Positions 49,655 to 62,595 of a stretch of DNA of 64,000 nt are shown in pieces; the stretch's first letter is position 1; each line of letters starts with the position of its first letter. The position numbers and the translations under genes are program-made. The DNA is from Vibrio variabilis (GTDB taxonomy: Bacteria; Pseudomonadota; Gammaproteobacteria; Enterobacterales; Vibrionaceae). The notes below the pieces were generated by a model. The model saw only the letters and a program-made list of their open reading frames with translations, did not search any database and was not told the origin of the DNA. The stretch spans positions 62,001-126,000 of the forward strand of contig NZ_JYJK01000061.1 in NCBI RefSeq assembly GCF_003263785.1. The letters are read 5' to 3'.

Positions 49655-49861
49655 TTAATTCTCTTCTAAATCAACGGAAGATGACTTAGGTTTATCATGG
49701 TAATAGTCTCCTGAAAAATCATTGATATATTCAGTGCCGCATTCGGTACACATGTACTTATGGCACCCTCGACTAGTCACATTCTTTTCGATAAAGTTTC
49801 GCTTTACCCTGCAAGTTACGGTATCCCGATGGCAATTTGGGCAATAACTTAAAAAACGCAT
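49655..49861 (-). CDS. Small zinc-ribbon-like protein (68 aa)
   Basis: A 68-residue protein with four or more paired cysteines: CPNCHRDTVTC near the N-terminus and CHKYMCTECGTEY in the middle, a zinc-ribbon-like pattern, then an acidic tail (SSSVDLEEN). I start at ATG 49861, preceded by GGGAGAG; an upstream frame extension lacks such a site. It stands alone between the 32-aa gene and the formate dehydrogenase. It might bind nucleic acid or act as a metal site; no function can be assigned. Confidence 0.6.
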   Translation of the reverse strand: MRFLSYCPNCHRDTVTCRVKRNFIEKNVTSRGCHKYMCTECGTEYINDFSGDYYHDKPKSSSVDLEEN

Positions 49862-50094
49862 TACTCTCTCCCTTAATTGGCAAACTAAATAGCACGCTAA
49901 ACTCAAGCGGTGAAACCAAGTAAAATCGTGACACTAGTTCCACTTTCATCTAAGCATAGGAAACCGCAAAGCATCTCTCTAACCAACAATGTGACACCTG
50001 TATCATATTGATTAAATATCTACACTTTTCGTCAACCAGCGAAAAAAAAGAGGTAAGCGAACTCACTTACCTCTTTTAATCGAGCAAACTCTAA

Positions 50095-54211
<4,117 letters not shown>

Positions 54212-54641
54212 AGAGCTATCTCTTTTTAGACAGATGATTATTAGCCACTGTGAATGCCGAGTGGCATCAAGACGGATCGCTCCCAGAATCAACATCAATA
54301 AGTTCACTCGACACATTTGGCGAAAAAATCAATAAAGATGCAGCAGGTACAGTAAATCGTCAGCAACCAAGCTGATTGTGATCGTCGTCACAGTGGTAGA
54401 ACAAATCTAAAATGAGAATTTTTTTCGCTCTCAGGGGGTCCACCACAAAGGGGGATTTACAAATAGGAGCATAACTGCCTCTAGTATAACCACACACTTT
54501 TAAAGGTCAAAATAAACCCACGAAATGTGTGACAATAACACATAACCTGCATCAACCGATGGCGTAAAATGGTAAAAGCAGGCCTCCGGTAATTGATACT
54601 TTAAGCACGTCAGCAAGAACTACTCCTAGAGGAGTCAATCA
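54212..54641. other. Divergent control region of formate dehydrogenase and a membrane protein
   Basis: 430 bp with both promoters expected. It contains a perfect CRP palindrome at 54377-54392 and a GC-rich stretch CAGGGGGTCC at about 54432. I found no FNR site, no sigma-54 site and no small gene. Confidence 0.5.
54377..54392. promoter_or_regulatory. CRP-type site upstream of formate dehydrogenase
   Basis: TGTGATCGTCGTCACA matches TGTGA-N6-TCACA at all ten conserved positions. It is centred about 174 bp before the formate dehydrogenase start codon and about 257 bp before the plus-strand gene. Confidence 0.7.
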
Positions 54642-55049
54642 ATGAAAATGCTTAAAGATATCGCCATCAGCTCTATTATCACCACGATCGTTATGTTGGT
54701 CTTAAACGCCTCTTGGGACTGGGTCTTTATTGCCAGCCTAGAAGTGGCGGTACTGGCTTCGGTCATCCTGGCAGGAATGCTTAAAGGGGCGATTTCTTTG
54801 GAGAAAGTGATGGCGGCCTATTTCCTAACGCACAAAACGCTACCAAAACTTAAACGCGGTGTGTCTTCATACATTATTTTGGTTGGCTCTAAGTTTGTGG
54901 CCATGGGCGTGATTGCGATGCTATTTGGCCAGCATGTGGCATTTACTGGTGCGTTTGGTGGAATTGTTGCGTTTTTTGCGATTATTTTTGCTGTGTTGGG
55001 TGTTGAAGGAGTTGTAGGTAAATACCTTCAAAAAACACCAAGGGTCTAA
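54642..55049 (+). CDS. Four-helix membrane protein of unknown function
   Basis: A 135-residue polytopic protein with about four hydrophobic segments: ISSIITTIVMLVLNASWDWVF, IASLEVAVLASVILAGML, GSKFVAMGVIAMLFG and FGGIVAFFAIIFAVLGVEG, with short basic cytoplasmic loops (HKTLPKLKRGV). The ATG follows AGAGGAG. I do not recognise a named family. It is divergent from the formate dehydrogenase gene and could share its control region, but nothing in the sequence ties it to that enzyme. Confidence 0.7.
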   Translation: MKMLKDIAISSIITTIVMLVLNASWDWVFIASLEVAVLASVILAGMLKGAISLEKVMAAYFLTHKTLPKLKRGVSSYIILVGSKFVAMGVIAMLFGQHVAFTGAFGGIVAFFAIIFAVLGVEGVVGKYLQKTPRV

Positions 55050-55235
55050 TCAGCTAACTAGACCAATCCTACTATCAATAAGCAAAGAAGGTCACGGAAG
55101 ACCTCTCAAAAAAAATAAAACCATAACTATCAATTGCATACAAACGCTAACTTCCTCGAACCCTCCCTACTTCCTCCATTAATTGTGGCTACTTTGCTTT
55201 AGCATTGGCAATAGTTACTATCAAGAGGTATCACA

Positions 55236-57509
55236 ATGTTCAGAACATCTACTATCACTATCTTGTGTGCAAGCCTGAGCTATTCACTTAACGCCGCGCC
55301 TATCCCAGATACCAGGCACGTTGACCCTAGTACCACTCATGTTCATCAACACAATCGCTCTCATATCGCTATGACAGATACTCAGCAGCAAGCAATGCTG
55401 CGACAAATGATGAATAACAACGTACATAAAAACGACACGGGTGAGCTCCATGTATTAGAGCAGAAACGTAAGCAAAGAATCCTGTCAACGCTTCTAAGCA
55501 ATCAAACAAACAACACAGCAACTAATCTAGTCGGGCACAATTCTGTTCTCAAATCAGACTATTGGGGTGGTCATGTAACGAAAGATAAGATTCTAGCAAT
55601 CCTAATCGAGTTTCCTGATTATCCAGCCAATAGAATTACACCGGATGAAACTTTCAATTACTTTGATGATTACAGTACCGAGCACTACCAGAACTTGTTG
55701 TTTGGACAGCAGGGATACACTGGCAGCAATGGGAAGAATATGCTTTCCATGGTTCAATTCTATCAACAACAGAGTGGTGGCTCATATACACAATACGGCC
55801 AAGTTGCAGGTTGGTACACAGCTCAATACCCAGCAGCTTACTATGGCGCACAAGATGGCTACATTACTGACATCAACGTTAGAGCGTTAGTTCGAGAAGC
55901 ACTACTCGCCGCTCAAGCCGATCCAAACATCAACCTAGGAGACTACGACTTAGAGGATCGGTATGACATCGACAATGATGGTGACCTTAGGGAGCCCGAT
56001 GGTCTCATTGACCACATTATGATTTTCCATTCCGGTCCAGGGCAAGAAGCCGGTGGAGGAAGAATCGGAACAGATGCGATTTGGTCTCACCGCTGGAATC
56101 TTGGTGATGTTTTTCAACTTGTTGATTATCCAACAAGTATATCCCAATGGGGAGGAGTGTTAGCCGCTTATGACTATACCATCCAACCGATCGATGCAGG
56201 AACCGGAGTTACCGTCCATGAGTATGGGCATGACCTTGGCCTACCTGACGAGTATGACTTAGCAGCTGAAGCCGATGAGTTTGGGTACACGCCGGGAGAG
56301 CCAATATCATACTGGTCGGCAATGGCAAGCGGTTCATGGGCTGGTGAAATACCTGGGACAGAGCCTACGGCCTTTAGTCCATGGGCTCGAGAATTCTTAC
56401 AAAACTCTCTTGGTGGAAACTGGTTTAATGTTCTGCCCATCAACATAAAAAACCTAAACACAGAAACACTCCGAGTACAACTAACCCATGCTGCAAATAG
56501 AAGCGACAAGTACGATGCATTAAAAATACAGTTACCACCAAAAGAGGTTAAAGTCGTCGATCCTTTTGAACAGTTCGCCTACTATTCTGGAAAAGCTAAT
56601 AACCTCAATGTACTAGCCACGTTTGGTGTTGACCTAACCAACGCAAGTGCCGCCAACCTGGAGTTTATGGTTCACTACAATATCGAACAGGATTTTGATT
56701 ATGGCCGCATTTTAGTCAATGGAATCCCAATTAAAGGTAATATTACCACTGACAAAGACCCCTATGGCTTACAGCATGGGCATGGCTTTACCGGAAACTC
56801 AGGAGGCTGGCAATCTGCACACTTTGATCTAACCGCTTTCATCGGAGGGTTTGTAGAGATCAGCTTCAATTACTTAACGGATCAATATACCGTTGAAGAT
56901 GGCTTCTGGTTTGATAATGTAACTGTCAATGTAGACAATGAGCCTGTGATTCACTTCAACGCAGAACAAGAAGAACATGATTTATCGCTATCTGGCATAA
57001 CTCGTCACTCTGGTTCATTTGATTATAATCACTACTACCTCGTGGAATGGCGACAACATAAAGGTGTCGATCAAGGCTTGGCTCATATCAATCATGGCGG
57101 AACGCTTTTTAGTTTTGATCCTGGAATGGTGGTCTGGTATGTAGATACTTCCTTCACTAGCAACAACTCTGCCGCACATCCTGGAGAAGGTTGGCTTGGC
57201 GTTGTTGATGGGGATCGTAACCCTCAGGTTTGGAGCTCTAATGTGCCTGCTTCATCTGCCTATCAGCTAAGAGATGCCGCTTTTAATACGAAAACAGGAA
57301 GTATTTTATCTATCGTAGATTGGTTTGGTGATGAGTTATATGACCCTTATATCGTCGCCAACCCTATGTTCATTGACTGGCAAGATTACAGCAATCCAAT
57401 TCGCCCAGCGACTGGCAAAAAAATACCGCAATATGGCCTATTGCTTAACGTACTAGAACAATCTAAAGATGGAACTGACGTTACAATTGGTCTGACTAAA
57501 CAATGGTAA
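55236..57509 (+). CDS. Secreted M6-family metalloprotease (PrtV-like, without PKD domains)
   Basis: A 757-residue secreted zinc protease of the immune-inhibitor-A/PrtV family. Signal peptide about 1-20 (SYSLNAAPIPD), propeptide to about residue 105, catalytic domain with the M6 motif VHEYGHDLGLPDEYD (zinc ligands His328 and His332, catalytic Glu329), a Ca-loop-like DIDNDGDLREPDG, and a beta-rich C-terminal region with HPGEGWLGVVDGD. From memory V. cholerae PrtV is about 918 residues with two PKD repeats after this point; this protein stops at the equivalent of the last pre-PKD segment (LLNVLEQSKDG). The start follows AAGAGG. It is a single gene with a terminator, shared with tRNA-Pro. Confidence 0.9.
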   Translation: MFRTSTITILCASLSYSLNAAPIPDTRHVDPSTTHVHQHNRSHIAMTDTQQQAMLRQMMNNNVHKNDTGELHVLEQKRKQRILSTLLSNQTNNTATNLVGHNSVLKSDYWGGHVTKDKILAILIEFPDYPANRITPDETFNYFDDYSTEHYQNLLFGQQGYTGSNGKNMLSMVQFYQQQSGGSYTQYGQVAGWYTAQYPAAYYGAQDGYITDINVRALVREALLAAQADPNINLGDYDLEDRYDIDNDGDLREPDGLIDHIMIFHSGPGQEAGGGRIGTDAIWSHRWNLGDVFQLVDYPTSISQWGGVLAAYDYTIQPIDAGTGVTVHEYGHDLGLPDEYDLAAEADEFGYTPGEPISYWSAMASGSWAGEIPGTEPTAFSPWAREFLQNSLGGNWFNVLPINIKNLNTETLRVQLTHAANRSDKYDALKIQLPPKEVKVVDPFEQFAYYSGKANNLNVLATFGVDLTNASAANLEFMVHYNIEQDFDYGRILVNGIPIKGNITTDKDPYGLQHGHGFTGNSGGWQSAHFDLTAFIGGFVEISFNYLTDQYTVEDGFWFDNVTVNVDNEPVIHFNAEQEEHDLSLSGITRHSGSFDYNHYYLVEWRQHKGVDQGLAHINHGGTLFSFDPGMVVWYVDTSFTSNNSAAHPGEGWLGVVDGDRNPQVWSSNVPASSAYQLRDAAFNTKTGSILSIVDWFGDELYDPYIVANPMFIDWQDYSNPIRPATGKKIPQYGLLLNVLEQSKDGTDVTIGLTKQW

Positions 57510-57544
57510 ATAGCAACCAATACTTTTAAACACTCATAAACGCA

Positions 57545-57574
57545 AAAAGCCTCGCTTAATAGCGAGGCTTTTCT
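57545..57574. terminator. Bidirectional terminator, protease / tRNA-Pro
   Basis: AAAAGCCTCGCT (57545-57556) pairs perfectly with AGCGAGGCTTTT (57561-57572), loop TAAT. It ends the protease gene and, on the minus strand, the tRNA, whose 3' end is eight bases away. Confidence 0.9.
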
Positions 57575-57579
57575 AAAAG

Positions 57580-57656
<77 letters not shown>

Positions 57657-57840
57657 AGATTGCTGAGTGGCTTATTGCCTGTCAACGGATGCGTATATTA
57701 CTGATAATTCTGAGGCGTGCAAGGCTTTTATGGCATCTTTTTACTAAAACCGACTTGTTTGGTCAGCAACTAGCCAGAAGCACGAAAAATGTGACCAAAT
57801 ACACACACTAACATACAGGTCATTAACAGTCTGGGTACAA

Positions 57841-57854
57841 TTGATCCAGATCAG
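57841..57854 (+). promoter_or_regulatory. FNR-like site upstream of the DUF3149 gene
   Basis: TTGATCCAGATCAG matches TTGAT-N4-ATCAA at nine of ten positions. The centre is about 66 bp before the ATG, a position compatible with class II activation (-41.5) if transcription starts near 57889. Confidence 0.5.
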
Positions 57855-57913
57855 TGTTCATTTTTGCACCAACCGTTAACGTAACTCTGTCTTCACTACT
57901 TTTTGGAGGAAAC

Positions 57914-58054
57914 ATGGACTTTTGGCTTGATCTCCTATTTGGTAATGCAGTGGGCTTGTCTTCGATGATTGTGATCTTTGGGGCGCTTGGTCTGATGCTG
58001 TTTTACGGTGCTTTCTTCATCTATAAAGTAATGAATGACAAATCTCCTCACTAG
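57914..58054 (+). CDS. DUF3149 small membrane protein (46 aa)
   Basis: A 46-residue protein with one long hydrophobic helix (VGLSSMIVIFGALGLMLFYGAFFIYKV) preceded by the family opening MDFWLDLLFGN. Members of DUF3149 are short single-helix proteins of unknown role. I start at ATG 57914, right after TTTTGGAGGAAAC; an upstream in-frame ATG has no ribosome site. It is a single gene with its own terminator. Confidence 0.78.
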   Translation: MDFWLDLLFGNAVGLSSMIVIFGALGLMLFYGAFFIYKVMNDKSPH

Positions 58055-58092
58055 AATCGCTTAGCGTCTATGTAAATAGATAACTGCTATGC

Positions 58093-58127
58093 ACCGGAGT
58101 GGATCGCCTGTTCACTCCGGTTTTTTA
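58093..58127 (+). terminator. Terminator of the DUF3149 gene
   Basis: ACCGGAGTG (58093-58101) pairs perfectly with CACTCCGGT (58113-58121), followed by TTTTTAT. Confidence 0.85.
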
Positions 58128-58192
58128 TGTTCTCACTTTTGTGCTGACTTCGTATATACTGCCATTAAATTGGCTTATTTCGAGATGCAGTT

Positions 58193-58772
58193 ATGTCTCA
58201 AGACGATGATCTAGACCTATTCCAACAAATGATGGGCGATGTAAAGCTATCCAGCACGACACCGTCGAACTGAAAAAGTCCCACCAGGTATCTGACGCAC
58301 AAATAGCAAAGCGCCAAGCCGCACTTTGGTTATCTGAGCAAGACCCAGAATATCTCTCCATAGACTATGCTCCTATGGTTAAACCTGACGACATTATCGA
58401 GTTTAAACGTGATGGTGTTCAGGAAGGGGTGTATCGCAAGCTCAGGCTAGGCAAGTACCCACTTCAAGCTAAGCTCGACTTACACAGGCGTACACTGAAA
58501 GAAGCTCGTGATGAAGTAATTAAGTTCTTGCAGCAATGTATGCGCATGGACATTCGCACCGTGATCATTGTCCATGGCCGTGGTGAGCGCTCTAACCACC
58601 CGCTCTTATGAAAAGCTTCTTGGCAAACTGGTTAACACAAATCAAAGATGTTCAGTGTGTTCATAGTGCTCAACGCTTCCATGGTGGCAGCGGTGCGGTG
58701 TATGTCATGCTGCGAAAGAGCCAAGAAAAGAAACTTGAGAACCGCGAACGCCATCAAAAGCGCATGAGTTAA
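58193..58772 (+). CDS. Smr-domain endonuclease-like protein (SmrA type), two frameshifts
   Basis: A 193-residue protein after repair, with an N-terminal helical region opening DLDLFQQMMGDVK and a C-terminal Smr domain: KLDLHRRTLKEARDEV (DLH motif) and IIVHGRGER (HGxG motif). Smr domains nick DNA or cleave RNA; SmrA-type proteins in gammaproteobacteria have no clear role. The frame breaks at about 58247 (AAGCTATCC should be AAGCCTATCC) and about 58597 (AACCACCC should be AACCCACCC, reading SNPPALMKSFLANWL). The ATG at 58193 lacks a strong ribosome site. The next gene, rluF, starts 71 bp later. Confidence 0.85.
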
Positions 58773-58843
58773 GTGACTTAAGGCTAAGTTGAGTATAAAA
58801 TACGCGACCTTTAAAACTGACCAACATAGAGTGATAACCTCGC

Positions 58844-59971
58844 ATGTCGAACCCTGCTGACGGAAAACGTCTCAACAAATACATCAGTGAAACGGGCTTT
58901 TGCTCGCGTCGTGAAGCGGATAGGCTCATCGAGCAGCAACGTGTAACGATCAATGGCAAGGTGCCAGAAATGGGCACAAAGGTGCTACCTGGCGATGATG
59001 TTGAAATTGATGGTAAACCTGTTCGTAGCAAGGAAAAGCCTATCTACATCGCGCTAAACAAGCCGACGGGTATCACCTGTACGACTGAGCGTGATGTACC
59101 TGGAAACATTGTCGACTTCGTTGGTCACCACAAGCGCATCTTCCCTATTGGTCGATTGGATAAGCCTTCGGATGGTCTTATCTTCCTAACCAATGACGGC
59201 GACATCGTGAATAAGATCCTTCGTGCTGGCAACAACCACGAAAAAGAGTACGTCGTCCGCGTCGATAAGCCAATCACTAAAGACTTCATCAAAAAGATGG
59301 GCGCAGGGGTCGCTATCCTTGATACCGTCACTTTGCCGTGTAAAGTCGAGCAAGAGACCAAGTTCTCGTTCCGTATTACCCTGACACAAGGCCTCAACCG
59401 TCAGATCCGCCGTATGTGTGAAGCACTAGGTTATGACGTTCTAAAACTGCGTCGCGTGCGCATTATGAACATCTCTATCGATGGCATTCCTAACGGCAAA
59501 TGGCGTTACTTAAGTGATGAAGAAGTGGCAGAAATTCTGCGCATGTGTGAGGGCTCTGTCAGTACAGAAGAGGCTTCACGCAAAGACGCTAAAGGTCGTC
59601 ATATCACTAAGGCTACCGATGCTAAGCTACACGATGCGCGTCGAGAAGCAGAGTTCGAGAAGAACCAGCGTGACGGCAGAAACCCGCGCTCAGCGAGTCG
59701 CAACAACCGTGACAACATGAAAACGTATTCTGGTCACGGCGCCGATGAGTACCGCCGTAGCCCAAGCAAGCGTCGTCATTCTGATTCAGACAACCAACGC
59801 AGTGAAGGTGGTCGTGGAGGCAAACCAAGCCAGCGCAAACCGAGTCATTCTAGTAATAAGCCTCGCCCAGCCAAACCAGCAGCTAAAAGACCCGTCAACC
59901 CGAAATCCGGTCAATCAGAGTCGGGGCAACGTAAACCTCGTGTCGGTGGGACTTTGTCGTTGAAAAAATGA
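58844..59971 (+). CDS. rluF: 23S rRNA pseudouridine synthase RluF with long basic tail
   Basis: Modifies U2604 (and U2605) of 23S rRNA and, in E. coli, U35 of tRNA-Tyr. 375 residues: S4-like RNA-binding domain (about 8-60, [21 protein letters not shown]), then the RsuA/RluB/E/F catalytic domain with [10 protein letters not shown], the catalytic Asp in [12 protein letters not shown], and [18 protein letters not shown]. From about residue 240 a disordered, Arg/Lys/Ser-rich extension (to 375) follows, longer than in E. coli RluF (about 290 residues). The tail may add RNA binding. A single gene; the closest upstream ribosome-like sequence is weak. Confidence 0.92.
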   Translation: MSNPADGKRLNKYISETGFCSRREADRLIEQQRVTINGKVPEMGTKVLPGDDVEIDGKPVRSKEKPIYIALNKPTGITCTTERDVPGNIVDFVGHHKRIFPIGRLDKPSDGLIFLTNDGDIVNKILRAGNNHEKEYVVRVDKPITKDFIKKMGAGVAILDTVTLPCKVEQETKFSFRITLTQGLNRQIRRMCEALGYDVLKLRRVRIMNISIDGIPNGKWRYLSDEEVAEILRMCEGSVSTEEASRKDAKGRHITKATDAKLHDARREAEFEKNQRDGRNPRSASRNNRDNMKTYSGHGADEYRRSPSKRRHSDSDNQRSEGGRGGKPSQRKPSHSSNKPRPAKPAAKRPVNPKSGQSESGQRKPRVGGTLSLKK

Positions 59972-59991
59972 TATCTCAGTTCAGCAGCAAA

Positions 59992-60468
59992 CTAAGCTTC
60001 ACATAAATTCACAAATTTCGCTCGAGTTAGTGCCGCCAAGTCGGTGGGTACTAACTCAATTTCTAACCCACGTTTTCCTGCGCTCACACACATCGCTTCT
60101 AGGCTCTCGGCGGAGCTGTGAATAAACGTCGGCAGTGCTTTCTTTTGGCCTAAAGGGCTAATACCACCAAGTACATAGCCAGTTGTTTTCTGGGCAATGT
60201 CTTTATCGGCCATGTCGGCTCTTTTGCCACCAGCGGCTTTGGCTGCTAGCTTCAAATTGAGCTTTTCTGCCACAGGAATGACGGCAACGGCTAGATTCTT
60301 CGGCTCACCGTTGATAGCAAACAGTAAGGTTTTAAATACAGTGGCGGGATCTTGCCCTAGTGCTTCTACCGCTTCCAAACCATAACTCTCATGGCGAGGA
60401 TCGTGATCGTATTGGTGAACGGTGTGAGTGATTTTCTTCTTTTTAGCTAGGTTGATTGCCGGGGTCAT
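59992..60468 (-). CDS. ybaK: Cys-tRNA(Pro)/Cys-tRNA(Cys) deacylase YbaK
   Basis: Editing enzyme that hydrolyses Cys mis-attached to tRNA-Pro. 158 residues, normal for YbaK/EbsC. Family pattern: HTVHQYDHDPRHESYGLEAVEALG, TVFKTLLFAI, the catalytic-site Lys in this region, and GYVLGGISPLGQKKALPTFIH. The ATG follows GGAG. It is convergent with rluF and co-directional with, but separated by a terminator from, nutA. A tRNA-Pro gene 2.4 kb away is probably coincidence. Confidence 0.93.
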   Translation of the reverse strand: MTPAINLAKKKKITHTVHQYDHDPRHESYGLEAVEALGQDPATVFKTLLFAINGEPKNLAVAVIPVAEKLNLKLAAKAAGGKRADMADKDIAQKTTGYVLGGISPLGQKKALPTFIHSSAESLEAMCVSAGKRGLEIELVPTDLAALTRAKFVNLCEA

Positions 60469-60498
60469 TGCTTACTCCAAAACTCGCAGACCAAAAAA

Positions 60499-60520
60499 AA
60501 CGGCGCCTTTCGGCACCGTT
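60499..60520 (-). terminator. nutA terminator
   Basis: AACGGCGCC (60499-60507) pairs with GGCACCGTT (60512-60520), one mismatch; on the minus strand an eight-base T-run follows. It separates nutA from ybaK. Confidence 0.8.
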
Positions 60521-60549
60521 CTATTTATTGAATAAAAACCGGGTAAAGT

Positions 60550-62215
60550 CTAGTTTTTATAAACAATTTCGCCTTTTGGCTGATACTTGTTTACATCAAT
60601 TGGGCTGTTCGCTTCTAGGTACTCTTTTAGTACTTCTGCATCAACAAAGCCTGTGTTGACGTGACCTGGGTGACCCGTCAGTTTTGGATAGCCGTCACCA
60701 CCTGCTGCGTTAAAGCTTGGTACAGTAAAGCGATACGTCGCTTTAGGATCCAGTGCTTTACCATTAATAACGACGTCAGACACTGACTCTTTTCCCACTG
60801 TCATTTCAATGCCAGCGAACTGAGCGTAAGCACCTGAGTCTACTGGTTTTGTCGCAACAACATTTAGGTAATCAAGAACTTCTGCACCTGTCATGTCTGT
60901 ATAAGTAATGATGTTGCCAAATGGCTGAACGATCAGTACATCTTTATACGTGACATCGCCTTCAGCGATAGAATCACGAACACCACCAGAGTTCATCACA
61001 GCAAAGTCCGCTTTTGCGCGTTCCATGTGTGCCGTACCAATCAAACGACCTAGGTTAGTTTGGTTAAAGCGCACCACATTGCGGTCGCCCTCCAACTTGC
61101 CGTTTGTGCTAGCAATCTTCGCTCCAAGCTGCTCTTGGCCTTTTTCTTGGAATGGCGTTAGGAAAGCAAGCATCTCTGCATCTTGCTTGATTTCATCTTC
61201 GACCAACACGCGCTGGCTCTTACCGTCAACTTTGATTTTCTTTTTCAAGTTCACTGGGATCAGGTCGTAGCTCACCATGTTCAGCTCACCGTTTTTGAAC
61301 TCATAGTCCGCACGGCCTACGTACTTACCCCATTCAAATGCCTGAACAATCCAAGTACCGTTTTGCATATCTGGCTTACATTCGTCGCTTGGCTTGAAGT
61401 TCTTCTTAACGACGTTTGGCCCTTCCATACATACAGGCTCTTGTGAGTGACCACCCACAATCATGTCTAGGTCACCTTCGTTCAAGTAACGCGCCAGTGC
61501 TACGTCACCTGGCGCGTTGACACCACGTTGACCATTTTCATAGTGACCCATGTGAGTCACAGCAAAAATAAGATCCGGTTTTTCTGTCTCTTTTTAGTTC
61601 AGCAATAAGCTTTTTCGCTTCTACTTTTGGATCGCGGAATTCGATACCACCGATGTACTCAGGGTTACCAATTTTTGCCGTATCTTCTGTCGTTAGACCG
61701 ATAACCGCGATCTTGATGCCTTGCTTATCAAACATGTGGTAAGCATCAAACAAGCGCTCGCTGGTTTCTTTGTCGTAGATGTTAGCAGACAACATTGGGA
61801 AGTTTGCCCACTCTTTCTGCTTAAACAGAACCTCAAGTGGGTTATCAAATTCGTGGTTACCCAGCGCCATCGCATCGTAACCAATCATGCTCATGCCTTT
61901 AAAGTCTGGCTCAGCATCTTGAAGATCTGACTCTGGTACACCCGTGTTGATGTCACCACCAGAAAGTAGTAGTACGCTGCCGCCTTCTGCTTCCACGTCT
62001 GAGCGAATTTGGTCGATCAACGTCTTACGCGCTGCCATGCCATATTCGCCATATTTATTTTCCCAGAAACGACCATGGTGGTCATTGGTATGCAGGATGG
62101 TTAGCTTGTACGTTTCATCAGCATTCCATTCTTGCTCGGGTTGAGTTGCGCATCCTGCTAGTGACGCGATGATAGCCGCACTGAGTACGGACTTAAACAT
62201 AAGGCTTTTTCTCAT
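60550..62215 (-). CDS. nutA: 5'-Nucleotidase lipoprotein NutA (UshA family), frameshifted
   Basis: Cell-surface or periplasmic 5'-nucleotidase of Vibrio that degrades extracellular nucleotides. Lipoprotein signal peptide with lipobox LAGC (about residues 17-20). Metallophosphoesterase domain: ILHTNDHHGRFW, LLLSGGDINTG, MALGNHEFDNP, and IVGGHSQE; C-terminal 5'-nucleotidase domain with MNSGGVRDSI, VQPFGNIITY and FNAAGGDGYPKL (substrate Phe sandwich region). The frame breaks in the T-run at 61593-61597; here removing one base is the simplest fix (ELKETEKPDLIFAVTH), giving 554 residues. I prefer ATG 62215 over 62221 because AAAAGG is better spaced. Confidence 0.92.
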
Positions 62216-62542
62216 TGTCATACCTTTTGAACTTTGGGGATCCACTGCCTAGAGCATATTGAAATAGCTCACTTTTTGCCGATAAGCATTTTAAAATGCC
62301 AAGAAAAACATCGACAAAATTTGCGTTAGTTTAAAGTAAGCTATCAAACATAACATTCTGATTTCACTTTTATGTAATCTATATCACAAGTTGATATAAA
62401 CTCGCTGGCATAAAAGTCAGTAATATATGCTGCTGCTCGGAAACTGTACTGGATAGAGGTGCTACAGAGCGAGTTATTCAACCAGTTAAGATCGATTTTT
62501 CTGCGAAGAAACGATTGCCCAACAGGATTAGTTAACATGAAA
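62216..62542. other. nutA upstream region
   Basis: AT-rich region upstream of nutA, with the kdsA terminator at its right end. It contains a CRP-like site at 62373-62388 (TGTAATCTATATCACA, nine of ten positions) about 165 bp before the nutA start. No gene is visible. Confidence 0.5.
62373..62388. promoter_or_regulatory. CRP-like site upstream of nutA
   Basis: TGTAA-TCTATA-TCACA: one departure from TGTGA-N6-TCACA. CRP control of a scavenging nucleotidase is plausible but unproved. Confidence 0.4.
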
Positions 62543-62575
62543 AAAGCCAGCTTGAGTACAAGCTGGCTTTGTGTT
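62543..62575. terminator. kdsA terminator
   Basis: AAAGCCAGCTT (62543-62553) pairs perfectly with AAGCTGGCTTT (62560-62570), loop GAGTAC; A-run on the plus strand gives a T-run for the minus-strand gene. Confidence 0.88.
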
Positions 62576-62595
62576 TTCTACTGCGTCGCTAGAGA

